Notes: generated by a model from the letters alone, not told the origin. A DNA stretch of 64,000 nt from Salinirussus salinus (GCF_009831455.1 NZ_WOWO01000001.1:496001-560000); one strand, 5' to 3'. Shown: positions 48,594 through 56,709, counted from the stretch's first letter. Made by a program: numbers and translations.

Positions 48594-48995
48594 ATGGCCG
48601 ACGCGACAGTCCGGGAGCTCATGACCGCGCCGATGATGACCGTCGAGGCCGACGAACCGCTCTCCGAGGTGGCCTGGGCCATGGAGCAGAAGGGGATCAA
48701 GTCGCTCGCGGTCGTCGACGAGGACTGCCTGCCGGTGGGCATCCTCACCTCGACGGACTTCATCCACATGGCTGCCGAAGAGGCTGTCCCGGCCGAGGCG
48801 ACTGTCGGCGACTACATGACCACCGGCGTAGCGACGACGACCCCCGACACTCCGGTCGAGGCGGTCGCCGCCCGCCTGCTCGAGGAGGGGTTCAACCACA
48901 TGCCCGTCGTCGAGGAGGAGGTCGTCGGTATCCTCAGCACGACTGACCTCCCCCAGTACCTCTCGTCACCGGTCGAAACCGCCGGCGGCGCGTGA
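48594..48995 (+). CDS. tandem CBS-domain protein
   Basis: A 133-aa protein made of two CBS domains: TVRELMTAPMMTVEADEPLS, GIKSLAVVDEDCLPVGILTS, then TVGDYMTTGVATTTPDTPVE and GFNHMPVVEEEVVGILSTTD. CBS pairs bind adenosine nucleotides or SAM and act as energy sensors on partner proteins. It has no attached effector domain. ATG at 48594 was chosen over upstream in-frame codons because MADATVREL is the normal CBS opening. Confidence 0.92.
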   Translation: MADATVRELMTAPMMTVEADEPLSEVAWAMEQKGIKSLAVVDEDCLPVGILTSTDFIHMAAEEAVPAEATVGDYMTTGVATTTPDTPVEAVAARLLEEGFNHMPVVEEEVVGILSTTDLPQYLSSPVETAGGA

Positions 48996-49081
48996 GTGAC
49001 ATCGGGTTGCGCCTCCTGGTGTGGCTATCTCCCCACGCCTGTGACGCATACGCACTGCCCACGCTCACGGGAGAAGCGCAT

Positions 49082-49162
49082 ATGTCTGTGAGGCCCGTAG
49101 CTTCCAGTCAGATGTTCTCACGGGCTGTCGCTCGCCCGCATCGGGGGGGCGCCGCCGGATGA
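49082..49162 (+). other. possible 26-codon upstream ORF before the membrane-anchored protein
   Basis: ATG at 49082 opens MSVRPVASSQMFSRAV and ends at a TGA that overlaps the next gene's ATG (ATGA). The arrangement is that of translational coupling, but the peptide is basic and low-complexity. A chance frame is quite possible. The rest of the 163-bp gap shows no clear signal. Confidence 0.3.
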
Positions 49163-50613
49163 GCGGGCGCGGGGCCGGGAGCGACCGCCCGGCAGCGGGT
49201 GAGCAGACCAGTCTGTCCAGCCCGCGAGCGCGGGCCGTCGCGGCGCGACTCCGGCGGCTCGGTATCGCGGCCGGCAGACAGTTCGTCGCCGACCTCTGGG
49301 CAGCCAGAGGCTACGAGATACGCTCCCCAGACGGTCACGGAGCCGACGGCTCCGGTACGGTCCTGGAGGCGACTCGCGGCAGCGAGACCGCCACGCTCGG
49401 CGTGGTCAGCCCGTCCCGGCTGGGCGCCACCCCGCTGCCCGCCCTGGACCACGACGCTGTCGTCGTGCTCGGCGACCCAGCGTGGGTCGCCGACCGGGTC
49501 GACGGGGACACCCGGGTGCTCGCCCCCGGGGACCTGGCGGAGATGCTGCTGTACGCGGTCGACCGGCCGGTCGCCGACGACCTCTGTGAGCGTCACCTGG
49601 GCGCACCGCCGGAGCGACTGCGGCTCCCGGTCACTGCGGCCCTCGGCAGGCACCTGCGCTCGCTTACCCCGTCGGGCCCGAGCCTCGGCTCCGGGCTGCG
49701 CGTGGCGGGGGTCGGGCTCGCGGTCGTCCTCGTCGCGGTCGCGCTCGCGACGCTCGGCGGGTCGGGAGCGCCCGGGCCGGCTACCCCCGAAGCCGGCCTC
49801 GAGGCGGCCTCGAGCGGGACCGGCGAGGCCGCCGAGGCAGCCGCCGCCGTCTCCACGGAGAACGCCGGCGAGTTCCCCGAGACGTACCCCCCGGGGACGG
49901 CCGACCTGCTGCCTCCCGGCGTCACCCGGGAGGGGATCGACGACGCCGCGACGCTGGGCCGGGCCCACAGCCAGCGCCTCGAGGGGCGGTCGTACGCGCT
50001 CACGGTCACGCGCCACCAGCCGCTCGCGAACGGGAGCGCAACACCGGCCGACCCCAGCCTCGACCGGTATCTGTTCGGCTCCATCCCACAGCCGGGGGTC
50101 ACCCACACGACGGGGTTCGCCGTCGCCGGTGACGCCTACCGCTCGAGGGCCACCCTCCAGAACGAGGCCGGCGACAGGGTGCGGGCGGGCGTCTACTTCA
50201 CGGACGGGGAGTGGTACGTCGCCGCCCCGCTGTACGGCAACACGTCGTTCCGGTCGGCGCCGGTTACCGGCTCCGTCGGCCCCGACCCCGACACGTATCG
50301 CACCGAACTCGTCGACCGGTATCTCTCGTCGCCGGAGACCGAGCTGACCGGGGTCGTCGACCGTGACGGGCGCCGGCTGTACCGTCTCGTCGCGAACGGG
50401 ACACCGCGCCCGTTCCCCGACCTGTTTACCCGGAACTACACCGCCGTCGCGCTGGTCGACAGCCGCGGGGTCGTCCACAACCTCTCGGTCAGCTACGCCA
50501 TCGTTAGCGACGACGAGCGCGCTACCGTCGAGACCTCGGTCTCGTACGGCTCGTTCGGGGAGGTGGCGGTCCGGCCGCCGCCCTGGTACATCAACCGGTT
50601 CGACGAGCGGTAG
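49159..50613 (+). CDS. membrane-anchored protein with possible nuclease-fold head and extracellular domain
   Basis: 484 aa in three parts. Residues 1-170 are a soluble domain whose GRQFVADLWAARGYEIRSPD, then TVLEATRGSETATLGVV, recall the Mrr-like restriction-endonuclease fold, but the catalytic (E/Q)xK is not visible. One transmembrane helix lies at about 181-202. An outer domain (about 255-484) has RAHSQRLEGRSYALTVTRHQ, many Asn-X-Thr/Ser sites and strands, similar to haloarchaeal lipoprotein-like domains. Orientation (head inside, tail outside) is inferred. Possibly a transmembrane sensor. Function unknown. Confidence 0.7.
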   Translation: MSGRGAGSDRPAAGEQTSLSSPRARAVAARLRRLGIAAGRQFVADLWAARGYEIRSPDGHGADGSGTVLEATRGSETATLGVVSPSRLGATPLPALDHDAVVVLGDPAWVADRVDGDTRVLAPGDLAEMLLYAVDRPVADDLCERHLGAPPERLRLPVTAALGRHLRSLTPSGPSLGSGLRVAGVGLAVVLVAVALATLGGSGAPGPATPEAGLEAASSGTGEAAEAAAAVSTENAGEFPETYPPGTADLLPPGVTREGIDDAATLGRAHSQRLEGRSYALTVTRHQPLANGSATPADPSLDRYLFGSIPQPGVTHTTGFAVAGDAYRSRATLQNEAGDRVRAGVYFTDGEWYVAAPLYGNTSFRSAPVTGSVGPDPDTYRTELVDRYLSSPETELTGVVDRDGRRLYRLVANGTPRPFPDLFTRNYTAVALVDSRGVVHNLSVSYAIVSDDERATVETSVSYGSFGEVAVRPPPWYINRFDER

Positions 50614-50620
50614 CGCCACG

Positions 50621-50630
50621 CTTTTTGCGG
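50621..50630 (+). promoter_or_regulatory. TATA-like box of the DUF502 gene
   Basis: CTTTTTGCGG is about 25 nt before the ATG at 50650, in the 36-bp gap after the preceding gene; it could also be that gene's T-tract terminator. Confidence 0.35.
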
Positions 50631-50649
50631 ACTCGGTCGGGGTTAGCGC

Positions 50650-51324
50650 ATGGGACTGACGAGGACGGTCAAGACGAGTCTGGTCGCCGGCGTCGCGCTC
50701 ATCGCGCCGCTTCTGGTCACGGTCATCGCGTTCCAGCTCGTCTTCGGCTGGATACGCGGCTTCCTGACCCCGATCGTCGAGAGCATCGGGCTGGTGTCGC
50801 TCGTCGGGATCGAGGTCGTCGCCGAGGTCCTGGCGCTGGTCATTCTGGTGCTGGCCATCGCCAGCCTCGGCTATCTGGCCCAGCGCAGCGCCGGCGCCTA
50901 CGTCTTCGGGGTCGTCGACCGGGTCATCGGGCTGGTCCCGATCCTGAGTGTCGTCTACAATGGCGTCCGGCAGGTCTCGGACGCGCTGACCCGCCAGGAG
51001 AGCCGCTTCGAGAGCGTCGTCCTCGTCGAGTATCCCCGCGAGGGGGTCTACTCCTTCGGCTTCGTCACCGCCGAGACATCCGACCACGCCTCCCCGCCCG
51101 ACGAGGACACCTACAACGTCTACATGCCGGGCAGCCCGAACCCCACCCAGGGCCACCTCCTCTTCGTCCCCGAGGAGGAGTTTTACCCCGTCGACATCAA
51201 GGTCTCCCGGGCGATCCGTCTGCTCGTCACCACCGGCATCGCCGAGAACCGGGAGGAGCTGGAACAGCTCCACGAGGAAGTCGCCGAGGAGGTCGCAGAA
51301 GAGGACGTCGAGATACGGTTCTGA
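50650..51324 (+). CDS. DUF502 family membrane protein
   Basis: 224 aa with two N-terminal membrane helices (about residues 10-32 and 50-78). The DUF502 signature follows: VDRVIGLVPILSVVYNGVRQVSDAL, ESVVLVEYPREGVYSFGFVT and MPGSPNPTQGHLLFVPEEE. A Glu-rich coiled tail (ELEQLHEEVAEEVAEED) ends it. The family is common in bacteria and haloarchaea, including light-signalling operons in some; biochemical function is unknown. Confidence 0.9.
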   Translation: MGLTRTVKTSLVAGVALIAPLLVTVIAFQLVFGWIRGFLTPIVESIGLVSLVGIEVVAEVLALVILVLAIASLGYLAQRSAGAYVFGVVDRVIGLVPILSVVYNGVRQVSDALTRQESRFESVVLVEYPREGVYSFGFVTAETSDHASPPDEDTYNVYMPGSPNPTQGHLLFVPEEEFYPVDIKVSRAIRLLVTTGIAENREELEQLHEEVAEEVAEEDVEIRF

Positions 51325-51362
51325 GAGCCGGCCGGACGCTCCGGATCCGGTCCTGCCTCCGG

Positions 51363-52088
51363 TTACATGTACGCGGAGTCCCACCGCGTGGGCTTGCGGG
51401 CGTTGCCACAGGCGTCACACTGGATCCGCCCCATCGGGTCCATCGCGTTCGAGAGGCTCTCGCAGTTCGAACACCAGTAGCCGTAGAGGTCCTCCCCGTC
51501 CTCGCTGGTGTAGACGACGTCGAACGGCGCCACTGACCCCCGCTCCTGGTCCTCGTGGTCGACGTAGACCGTCCGCCCGTCGTCCTCGACGGGCTCGAGG
51601 CGGACCTGCTCGTCCTCGGCGTAGACGTTCTCGACGTGCGGGGTGCCGTCGATCTCCACCTCGGTCTCGCCGACCTTCACGAACCCCTGGCGCTCGTAGA
51701 AGGCGTTCCCGTCGGCGTTGTCGGCGAGCACGCGCCCCCGGAGCGTGGCGGCGCCGCGTTCGGCCAGCCGGTCGCGGGTCGCCTCGAACAGCTGCTGGCC
51801 GTAGTCCTCGCTGCGGTAGTCCGGGTCGACGTGGAGCCACAGCAGTTCGGCTGTCCCCTCGCCCGTGACGACGCTGTCGGCGAACCCGACGACCTGGTCG
51901 CGGTGTTCGGCCACCAGCAACAGCTTCCCGTCGTCCTCCAAAACGTCCATCAGCCGACTCTCGTCGTACCACTCCTCGATGGCCCCGACGATCGTCTTGG
52001 GGTCGAGCGAGTACGACGCCTGCATCGACCGCCGCGCGACGTCCCGGATCGAGGGTCTGTCTCCCGGCCTCGCGGTGCGGACCTCCAT
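51363..52088 (-). CDS. GNAT acetyltransferase fused to a zinc-ribbon domain (DUF5816-like)
   Basis: 241 aa. Residues 1-150 form a GNAT N-acetyltransferase: ELLWLHVDPDYRSEDYGQQL is the acetyl-CoA loop and NADGNAFYERQGFVKVGE the C-terminal strand. Residues about 168-241 form a separate domain: SVAPFDVVYTSEDGEDLYGY, then WCSNCESLSNAMDPMGRIQC with a final CGNARKP, a C4 zinc ribbon. The same domain occurs alone at 56470-56709. The zinc ribbon may direct the enzyme to a protein or RNA target. Confidence 0.88.
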   Translation of the reverse strand: MEVRTARPGDRPSIRDVARRSMQASYSLDPKTIVGAIEEWYDESRLMDVLEDDGKLLLVAEHRDQVVGFADSVVTGEGTAELLWLHVDPDYRSEDYGQQLFEATRDRLAERGAATLRGRVLADNADGNAFYERQGFVKVGETEVEIDGTPHVENVYAEDEQVRLEPVEDDGRTVYVDHEDQERGSVAPFDVVYTSEDGEDLYGYWCSNCESLSNAMDPMGRIQCDACGNARKPTRWDSAYM

Positions 52089-52110
52089 GGCGACCTGTAC
52101 GGGCGGGACC

Positions 52111-52122
52111 GCAATAAAGACT
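52111..52122 (-). promoter_or_regulatory. TATA box of the GNAT fusion gene
   Basis: The minus strand reads AGTCTTTATTGC, centred about 28 nt before the ATG at 52088. The rest of the divergent gap up to 52283 has no other clear signal. Confidence 0.5.
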
Positions 52123-52283
52123 CACCACCTGACCAACACGACCCGGAACCCGGCCGCCGGGCCGTGACCTGGCGCCCGAACACCTGTCATCTGTTCTTAC
52201 TTTCCGCCGGATCTGCCCGTCCGGACAGCGCTGACCCGGTTGTCGTAACGCTAAAGAGTCAAACAGACCTTCAAGTAAGCAAG

Positions 52284-52328
52284 ATGAACAACGCACGCGC
52301 CGTTTGGAGGGGGTACTGTGGGTGTTGA
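52284..52328 (+). CDS. 14-codon upstream ORF (possible leader peptide) before the HD gene
   Basis: ATG at 52284 opens a 14-residue frame, MNNARAVWRGYCGC, ending TGA at 52326-52328, inside the first codons of the HD gene. The codons for Trp-Arg lie on the strong ribosome-binding site GGAGG used by the HD gene, so ribosomes translating the short frame would cover or expose that site. The peptide is rich in costly residues (Trp, Tyr, two Cys). This could be a leader peptide or a chance frame. Confidence 0.4.
   Translation: MNNARAVWRGYCGC
52306..52310 (+). promoter_or_regulatory. Shine-Dalgarno site deciding the HD gene GTG start
   Basis: GGAGG, extended by four more Gs in the next positions, lies 8 nt before the GTG at 52318. 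This supports GTG as the start in a genome where many genes look leaderless. Confidence 0.65.
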
Positions 52329-52995
52329 GATCCAGGAATCGCCGGTCTCCGAGGAGGAGTTCGCGGCGATGGAGGAGTTCGTCCGGGATTACCTCACTGC
52401 CAGCGTCGAGAGCGAGGAGGAGGGCGGCCGGATGCGGTGGTACCCCTGGCACTCCGCGGAGTACCGGTTCAACCACATCCGGAACGTGGTCGAACTCTCG
52501 GCGGAGATCGCCGAGGCCGAGGGGGCGAACACCGACGTCACCCGCGTCGCCGCCCTCTTTCACGACATCGCCAAGCTGGAGGTCGAGCAGGACGTCCACG
52601 CCGAGGAGGGTGCCCGGATCGCCCGGGAGTACCTCACCACGCACTGCGACTATCCGGACTCGTTCGTCGACCAGGTGTGTGACGCCGTCCGGGACCACTC
52701 CTACCAGGGCGACCTGACGAGGCTCCCGCTCGAGACCCAGTGTCTCATCGAGGCCGACGTCCTCGACAAGGTCGGGGCAAACGGCGCGGCGCTGATGATG
52801 TTGCGGATGGGCTACGAGTCCCGCACGCACATGGACGCCGCCGAGATGGTCGGCCGGGTGCTCGAGCGCGGCGAGGACGCGAAGGAACGCATCGAGAGTC
52901 AGACCGCCTACGACATCGCCCACCGGCGGCTGAAGCGCGTGGTCTGGTTCCGCGAGTGGCTCGACGACGAGGTCGCCGAGGTCGACCTGGAGTAG
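52318..52995 (+). CDS. HD-domain phosphohydrolase
   Basis: A 225-aa metal-dependent hydrolase starting at GTG (VGVEIQESPVSEEEF). HD-fold ligands: His in YRFNHIRNVVELS, the HD pair in AALFHDIAKLE, His in DAVRDHSYQGD and Asp in LIEADVLDKVG. Conserved MRWYPWHSAEYRFNHI is distinctive of the archaeal members. The family acts on nucleotides or phosphodiesters; substrate unknown. It lies behind a 14-codon ORF that overlaps its start. Confidence 0.9.
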   Translation: MGVEIQESPVSEEEFAAMEEFVRDYLTASVESEEEGGRMRWYPWHSAEYRFNHIRNVVELSAEIAEAEGANTDVTRVAALFHDIAKLEVEQDVHAEEGARIAREYLTTHCDYPDSFVDQVCDAVRDHSYQGDLTRLPLETQCLIEADVLDKVGANGAALMMLRMGYESRTHMDAAEMVGRVLERGEDAKERIESQTAYDIAHRRLKRVVWFREWLDDEVAEVDLE

Positions 52996-53013
52996 CCACC
53001 CCCGGGCGGCAGG

Positions 53014-53694
53014 CTACAGCAGCGTCCCCGCGGCGTCCCAGAGGAAGGCGACGCCGAAGCCCGCCAGCACGGCCGCGCTCACGCCGGCGACGATGGGCGT
53101 CGCCCGGTCGACGCGCCGTTTCCCGGCCACCAGCAGCGCGGGGAAGCCGACGATCCAGACGAGGATCCCGGCAAAGAGGCCCACCAGCAGCGCCGGGCTC
53201 CCGGTCCGGACGACCAGCAGGCCCGAAAGCGCGTCGCCGACGTAAGGGGTCTGTGCGAGCACGTCGACGGTCCCCGGCCGGAGGAGGCCGACGCCGACTG
53301 TGAGCCAGAAGACGACCTGGTAGGGGTTGGTCAGCGCGAGCACCAGCGCCTTCCGGAAGCCGGCACTTCTCCCCGTCGACTCCTCGGGGGCAAGCGTGGC
53401 CGTCACGTCGCGGGCGGCGCCGTACGCGAAATAGAGCATCAGGAGGCCGCCGACCCCGACCATCCCCGCCCGCAGGAGGGGGACCCGGTCGACGACGGCC
53501 ACCGCGCCGGCCAGCGAGAGCAGGAAGAAGGCGGCGTCGGCGGTCATCGCGCCCAGCCCGGCGGTGAAGCCGGCCCGCCAGCCGTGGACAACGCTCTCCT
53601 CGGCGATGACGGCGTTCATCGGGCCCGGCGGGGCCGCGAGCGCGAGGCCGAAGACGGCGCCGGCGGCGAGCGTCGTGACCGTCTCGAAGACCAT
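53014..53694 (-). CDS. LysE/RhtB-family exporter
   Basis: A 226-aa membrane protein with six helices. The LysE-family opening is GLALAAPPGPMNAVIAEESV, followed by GWRAGFTAGLGAMTADAAFF and the conserved ALTNPYQVVFWL. The family exports amino acids and similar small molecules. It may be last in a minus-strand run with the two following membrane-protein genes (gap 30 bp). Confidence 0.9.
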   Translation of the reverse strand: MVFETVTTLAAGAVFGLALAAPPGPMNAVIAEESVVHGWRAGFTAGLGAMTADAAFFLLSLAGAVAVVDRVPLLRAGMVGVGGLLMLYFAYGAARDVTATLAPEESTGRSAGFRKALVLALTNPYQVVFWLTVGVGLLRPGTVDVLAQTPYVGDALSGLLVVRTGSPALLVGLFAGILVWIVGFPALLVAGKRRVDRATPIVAGVSAAVLAGFGVAFLWDAAGTLL

Positions 53695-53724
53695 TCGAAC
53701 CGACTTGGGATGGGGAGCCTAAAA

Positions 53725-54387
53725 TCAGCCCGACTTCCGGGCGTCCAGTTGCCGCTCGATGTAGCCGGCGACGTCGGTGAGGTGGGCGGTCCCCCAGACC
53801 GCGACGACGACGGCGCCGATAGTGTTGAACACGAGGTCGAGCATCGTGTCCTCGAGCCCGTACTGGGTCAGCAGTGCCCGGTTGCCCACTGCGCGTGCGG
53901 CCTCCCCCAGCGCGAACTCGATGACTTCCCAGAACACGCCGAAGGCGAGCACGAACAGGAGGATGAAGGCGAACATGAACCGCGGGGGAAGCGCGATCTC
54001 CTCGGAGTGTGCGTCGAGCGCCCGGGCGGTCGCGTAGCCGACGCCCGCGACGACCGAGGCCGAGAGCGCGTGGGTGACATGGTCCCACCACGGGACCGAG
54101 CCGTAGAGGTTGGTCTCGCTGCCCGGTAATCCGAGGACGCCGAAGGCGTGCAGGAAGACCGCGCTGGTGATCCACAGCGTCAGCGCCGGGTCCATCGGGA
54201 TGTCGTAGTCCCGCTCGAGTACCGGCGGCAACTGCGTGACGAGCAGCCCGACCCCCGCGTTGACGACGATGGTCGTCGAGCCCCGGTAGAGCCCGACGAA
54301 GAAGATGCCCACCAGTCCCATCTCCATGGCCCAGGCAGCCTGCTTCTGGCGGCGCCGGCTGACTCCGAGCCGGTCGCGGAGCCTCAT
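53725..54387 (-). CDS. hypothetical membrane protein (YjdF/DUF2238-like)
   Basis: 220 aa with about six helices. VPWWDHVTHALSASVVAGVGYA and FWEVIEFALGEAA, then LEDTMLDLVFNTIGAV, give paired acidic/His residues inside the membrane (WWDH, E...E, D...D...N), the pattern of the DUF2238/YjdF family. A metal-binding or carrier role is possible. Gap to the next upstream gene on the strand is 31 bp, so an operon is likely. Confidence 0.75.
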   Translation of the reverse strand: MRLRDRLGVSRRRQKQAAWAMEMGLVGIFFVGLYRGSTTIVVNAGVGLLVTQLPPVLERDYDIPMDPALTLWITSAVFLHAFGVLGLPGSETNLYGSVPWWDHVTHALSASVVAGVGYATARALDAHSEEIALPPRFMFAFILLFVLAFGVFWEVIEFALGEAARAVGNRALLTQYGLEDTMLDLVFNTIGAVVVAVWGTAHLTDVAGYIERQLDARKSG

Positions 54388-54418
54388 CGCTCTCCCCGTC
54401 CTGTCCCGCGGCGGGACG

Positions 54419-55033
54419 TCATGGAGCTCCCCCGATCCGGCGACGGACCCGCGCCCGGCGGCGGATGTAGAACTCGAAGACGACTCCCGCGAGCAGGCCC
54501 GCTACCGTCGAGGCGACGAACTCGAGCATCAGCCCGCGCTCGATGGCGTACCCGTCCAGTGCGGGGTCGAGGAGGAAGCCGGTGCCGAGCCAGACGTCGA
54601 CAGTCCACCGGAGGACCGCCCAGACTCCGGCGACGGCCATCGTGGCGATGGCGACGAAGGCGACGGCGAACGAGGGTGACATCGAGACCGAGGTGAAGGC
54701 GTGCAGTTCGACGACGACCACCAGCGCGAGCGCCGCGACCGAGAGGTAGGTCCCGACCCGGTTGGTCACCTGGAGGGTGGCGACGGTCCGCCCGAGCACC
54801 GGCAGGGCTGCGAGCGCGAGCACCTCCCAGGGGAGCATCACCTTCGGGTCCGCGAAGACCAGCGGCGGCAGGAGTACGATGACAGCCACGGCGGTGGCGA
54901 ACACGCCCCACAGCAGGTCGCCGGCCAGCACCGAGCCGACGGCGGTGAGCCCGATCCCGGCGACGACGACCCACGCGAGTGCGGCGTTGAGCCGCTCGTC
55001 GCGCAGCAGGCGTTCGATGCTCGTCTCTTCCAT
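54419..55033 (-). CDS. hypothetical membrane protein
   Basis: 204 aa, opening MEETSIERLLRDERLNAAL and holding about six hydrophobic segments (about 18-36, 40-58, 68-82, 92-110, 118-138 and 160-185), with a basic tail RRRARVRRRIGG. It shows some resemblance in layout to the next gene downstream, with a shared acidic/hydrophobic loop before the last helix (LDGYAIERGLMLEFVASTVA). The start is placed at the MEETSIE ATG. Unknown function. Confidence 0.7.
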   Translation of the reverse strand: MEETSIERLLRDERLNAALAWVVVAGIGLTAVGSVLAGDLLWGVFATAVAVIVLLPPLVFADPKVMLPWEVLALAALPVLGRTVATLQVTNRVGTYLSVAALALVVVVELHAFTSVSMSPSFAVAFVAIATMAVAGVWAVLRWTVDVWLGTGFLLDPALDGYAIERGLMLEFVASTVAGLLAGVVFEFYIRRRARVRRRIGGAP

Positions 55034-55107
55034 ACGCTCACCTGTCGGCGGCGGGCCCCGAAAGGGTACCGGCCGTGCGGTGCCCCGAGCACGGTGTCGA
55101 CGCGGGT

Positions 55108-56013
55108 TCACACCAGCGCGTAGACGGTCGCGTACGCGAGGGCCGCCAGCGTGACCGCGGTCAGTCCCGTCGCGACTGCCGGGAGCGGCCGGGGGCGCCG
55201 GGTGACCGGCACGCCCACCAGCCCGACCGCGAGCACGCTGACGACGAAGGGGGAGGCGACCTCGACGGTCGGAGCCGGCACCGCGAGCACGGCCACCGCG
55301 TAGGCGACACCCAGCGCCGCCCGGGGTCTCACGACCGACCGGACCCCGCGCCCGCGCAGCCGGAGAAAGACCACCAGCGCCAGCCAGATGACCGCCAGCT
55401 CGACGAAGAAGGCGGCCAGCAGGTGGACCGTCGGGTCCGGCGACAGGGCCACCCGCTCGGTCAACAGTTGCCACCCCAGCGGGTACAGCAGGTCGGGCGG
55501 CCCGCCAGCCAGCAGGTCACCGAAGGGATGGGAGAGAAAGCCGACCGCGGCGAGCCCGGCGACCGCCCGCGGCCCGAAGCCGAGTCGCTCGGCGACCAGC
55601 GCCACGCCCAGGCCGGCGGCGAGAAACACCCCGAGCATCGCCGCGGTGAGCGGCCCGCCGGTCAGCCAGACCGTGCCGACGAGCCCCCCGGCCCCCGCGA
55701 GGGCGCCGGCGAGCGCCAGCCGACGGGCGCGAGCGCGCCAGGCGCCGAGCCCGGCGGCCGCGACCGCCCCGACGACCAGCGAGTGAGTCACCGAGCGGTG
55801 GAGGGTGTCGGTGGCCGCCCAGAACGACTCCGCGGCACCCGCCGCACTCGCCGCGTCGGCCGCGCCGAGCACCGCAAAGAGCATGTCGACGTCGGGGGCG
55901 GTCGCGAACGCGCCCGCCAGCACGCCCGCCAGCAGCGCCCGCTCGCGGGGCAGGCGGCCGGCGGCGAGGCTGGCGACGACCGCAAAGGCCACCAGTCCGT
56001 GCCCGACGAACAT
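55108..56013 (-). CDS. YdjM/DUF457-family membrane metal-dependent hydrolase-like protein
   Basis: A 301-aa membrane protein with family motifs MFVGHGLVAFAVVA (His), ATAPDVDMLF (acidic pair), DTLHRSVTHSLVVGA (HRSxTHS) and FLSHPFGDLL (HxxxD). These His/Asp residues near the membrane would bind a metal, as in the LexA-regulated YdjM of bacteria. Further helices fill the C-terminal half. A clear TATA box lies 26 nt upstream. Confidence 0.85.
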   Translation of the reverse strand: MFVGHGLVAFAVVASLAAGRLPRERALLAGVLAGAFATAPDVDMLFAVLGAADAASAAGAAESFWAATDTLHRSVTHSLVVGAVAAAGLGAWRARARRLALAGALAGAGGLVGTVWLTGGPLTAAMLGVFLAAGLGVALVAERLGFGPRAVAGLAAVGFLSHPFGDLLAGGPPDLLYPLGWQLLTERVALSPDPTVHLLAAFFVELAVIWLALVVFLRLRGRGVRSVVRPRAALGVAYAVAVLAVPAPTVEVASPFVVSVLAVGLVGVPVTRRPRPLPAVATGLTAVTLAALAYATVYALV

Positions 56014-56032
56014 GCGTACCGTTTGCCTGCCT

Positions 56033-56043
56033 GATATATAAAG
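56033..56043 (-). promoter_or_regulatory. TATA box of the YdjM-like gene
   Basis: The minus strand reads CTTTATATATC, centred about 25 nt before the ATG at 56013, one of the best TATA matches in the window. Confidence 0.6.
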
Positions 56044-56079
56044 CCGCGTTTCGGCGGCTGGCGGGTGCCGCGATCGCGC

Positions 56080-56397
56080 TCAGCGACCGCCCGGCGCGTC
56101 GGAGGGGCACTGCCGGACGACGTAGCCGTCACCGTCGACGCCGATCAGGGCCCACTCGTAGTCCGGCGCGGCCGCTTCCAGCCGCCGCTCGACCGCCGCG
56201 AGGTTCTCGACCCACGTGACGAAACACCGGAGGTCGCCGGAGTCGGGCGGTGCCTCCGGCTCGGGCATCGGTGTCACGTGCACGATCCGCCACTTGCGCT
56301 CGGCGCGGAACGTGCGTCCGTCCCCGGAGGTCACGTACCCGAGGTCGGAGAAGACGGTCCTGGCCCGCTGGTGGAGTGTCCCGGTGACGGTGGACAT
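56080..56397 (-). CDS. conserved haloarchaeal protein of unknown function (DUF7116-like)
   Basis: A 105-aa soluble protein: LHQRARTVFSDLGYVTSGDG, FRAERKWRIVHVTPM, LRCFVTWVENLAAVERRLEA and YEWALIGVDGDGY. The layout matches a small haloarchaeal family I recall as DUF7116, unchecked. Three short genes here on the minus strand (this, the zinc ribbon and the YdjM-like gene) appear to have separate promoters. Confidence 0.7.
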   Translation of the reverse strand: MSTVTGTLHQRARTVFSDLGYVTSGDGRTFRAERKWRIVHVTPMPEPEAPPDSGDLRCFVTWVENLAAVERRLEAAAPDYEWALIGVDGDGYVVRQCPSDAPGGR

Positions 56398-56469
56398 CTG
56401 TGATTCGTTACCACGGCACGCGACATAAGGTTATTCCATTGACACTGACACGACGGTCCGCGGCGGCCA

Positions 56470-56709
56470 TCACTCGTGGGCGGCGTCCCACTCCTCGGCT
56501 TTCGTGCGGTTCGAGCACTCGTTGCACTGGACCCGCCCCATCGGGTCGACGGCGTTGTCCAGCGTGTGGCAGTTCCCGCAGTAGAAGCCCCAGCGGTTCT
56601 CGCGGTCGGCGTCGCTGTAGACGACATAAAACGGCGCCTTCGAGCCGCGGCGTGCCGGCTGCTCGTCGCGGTACAGCGTCGCTCCGTCGGGGCCGACGAT
56701 CGTCTCCAT
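56470..56709 (-). CDS. stand-alone zinc-ribbon protein (DUF5816-like)
   Basis: A 79-aa protein, METIVGPDGATLYRDEQPAR, then GSKAPFYVVYSDADRENRWG, the C4 knuckles FYCGNCHTLDNAVDPMGRVQ and CNECSNRTKAEEWD. It aligns along almost its whole length with residues 168-241 of the GNAT fusion at 51363-52088 (same APF-VVY, C-NC, DPMGR-QC spacing). The zinc ribbon probably binds a protein or nucleic acid. Confidence 0.85.
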   Translation of the reverse strand: METIVGPDGATLYRDEQPARRGSKAPFYVVYSDADRENRWGFYCGNCHTLDNAVDPMGRVQCNECSNRTKAEEWDAAHE

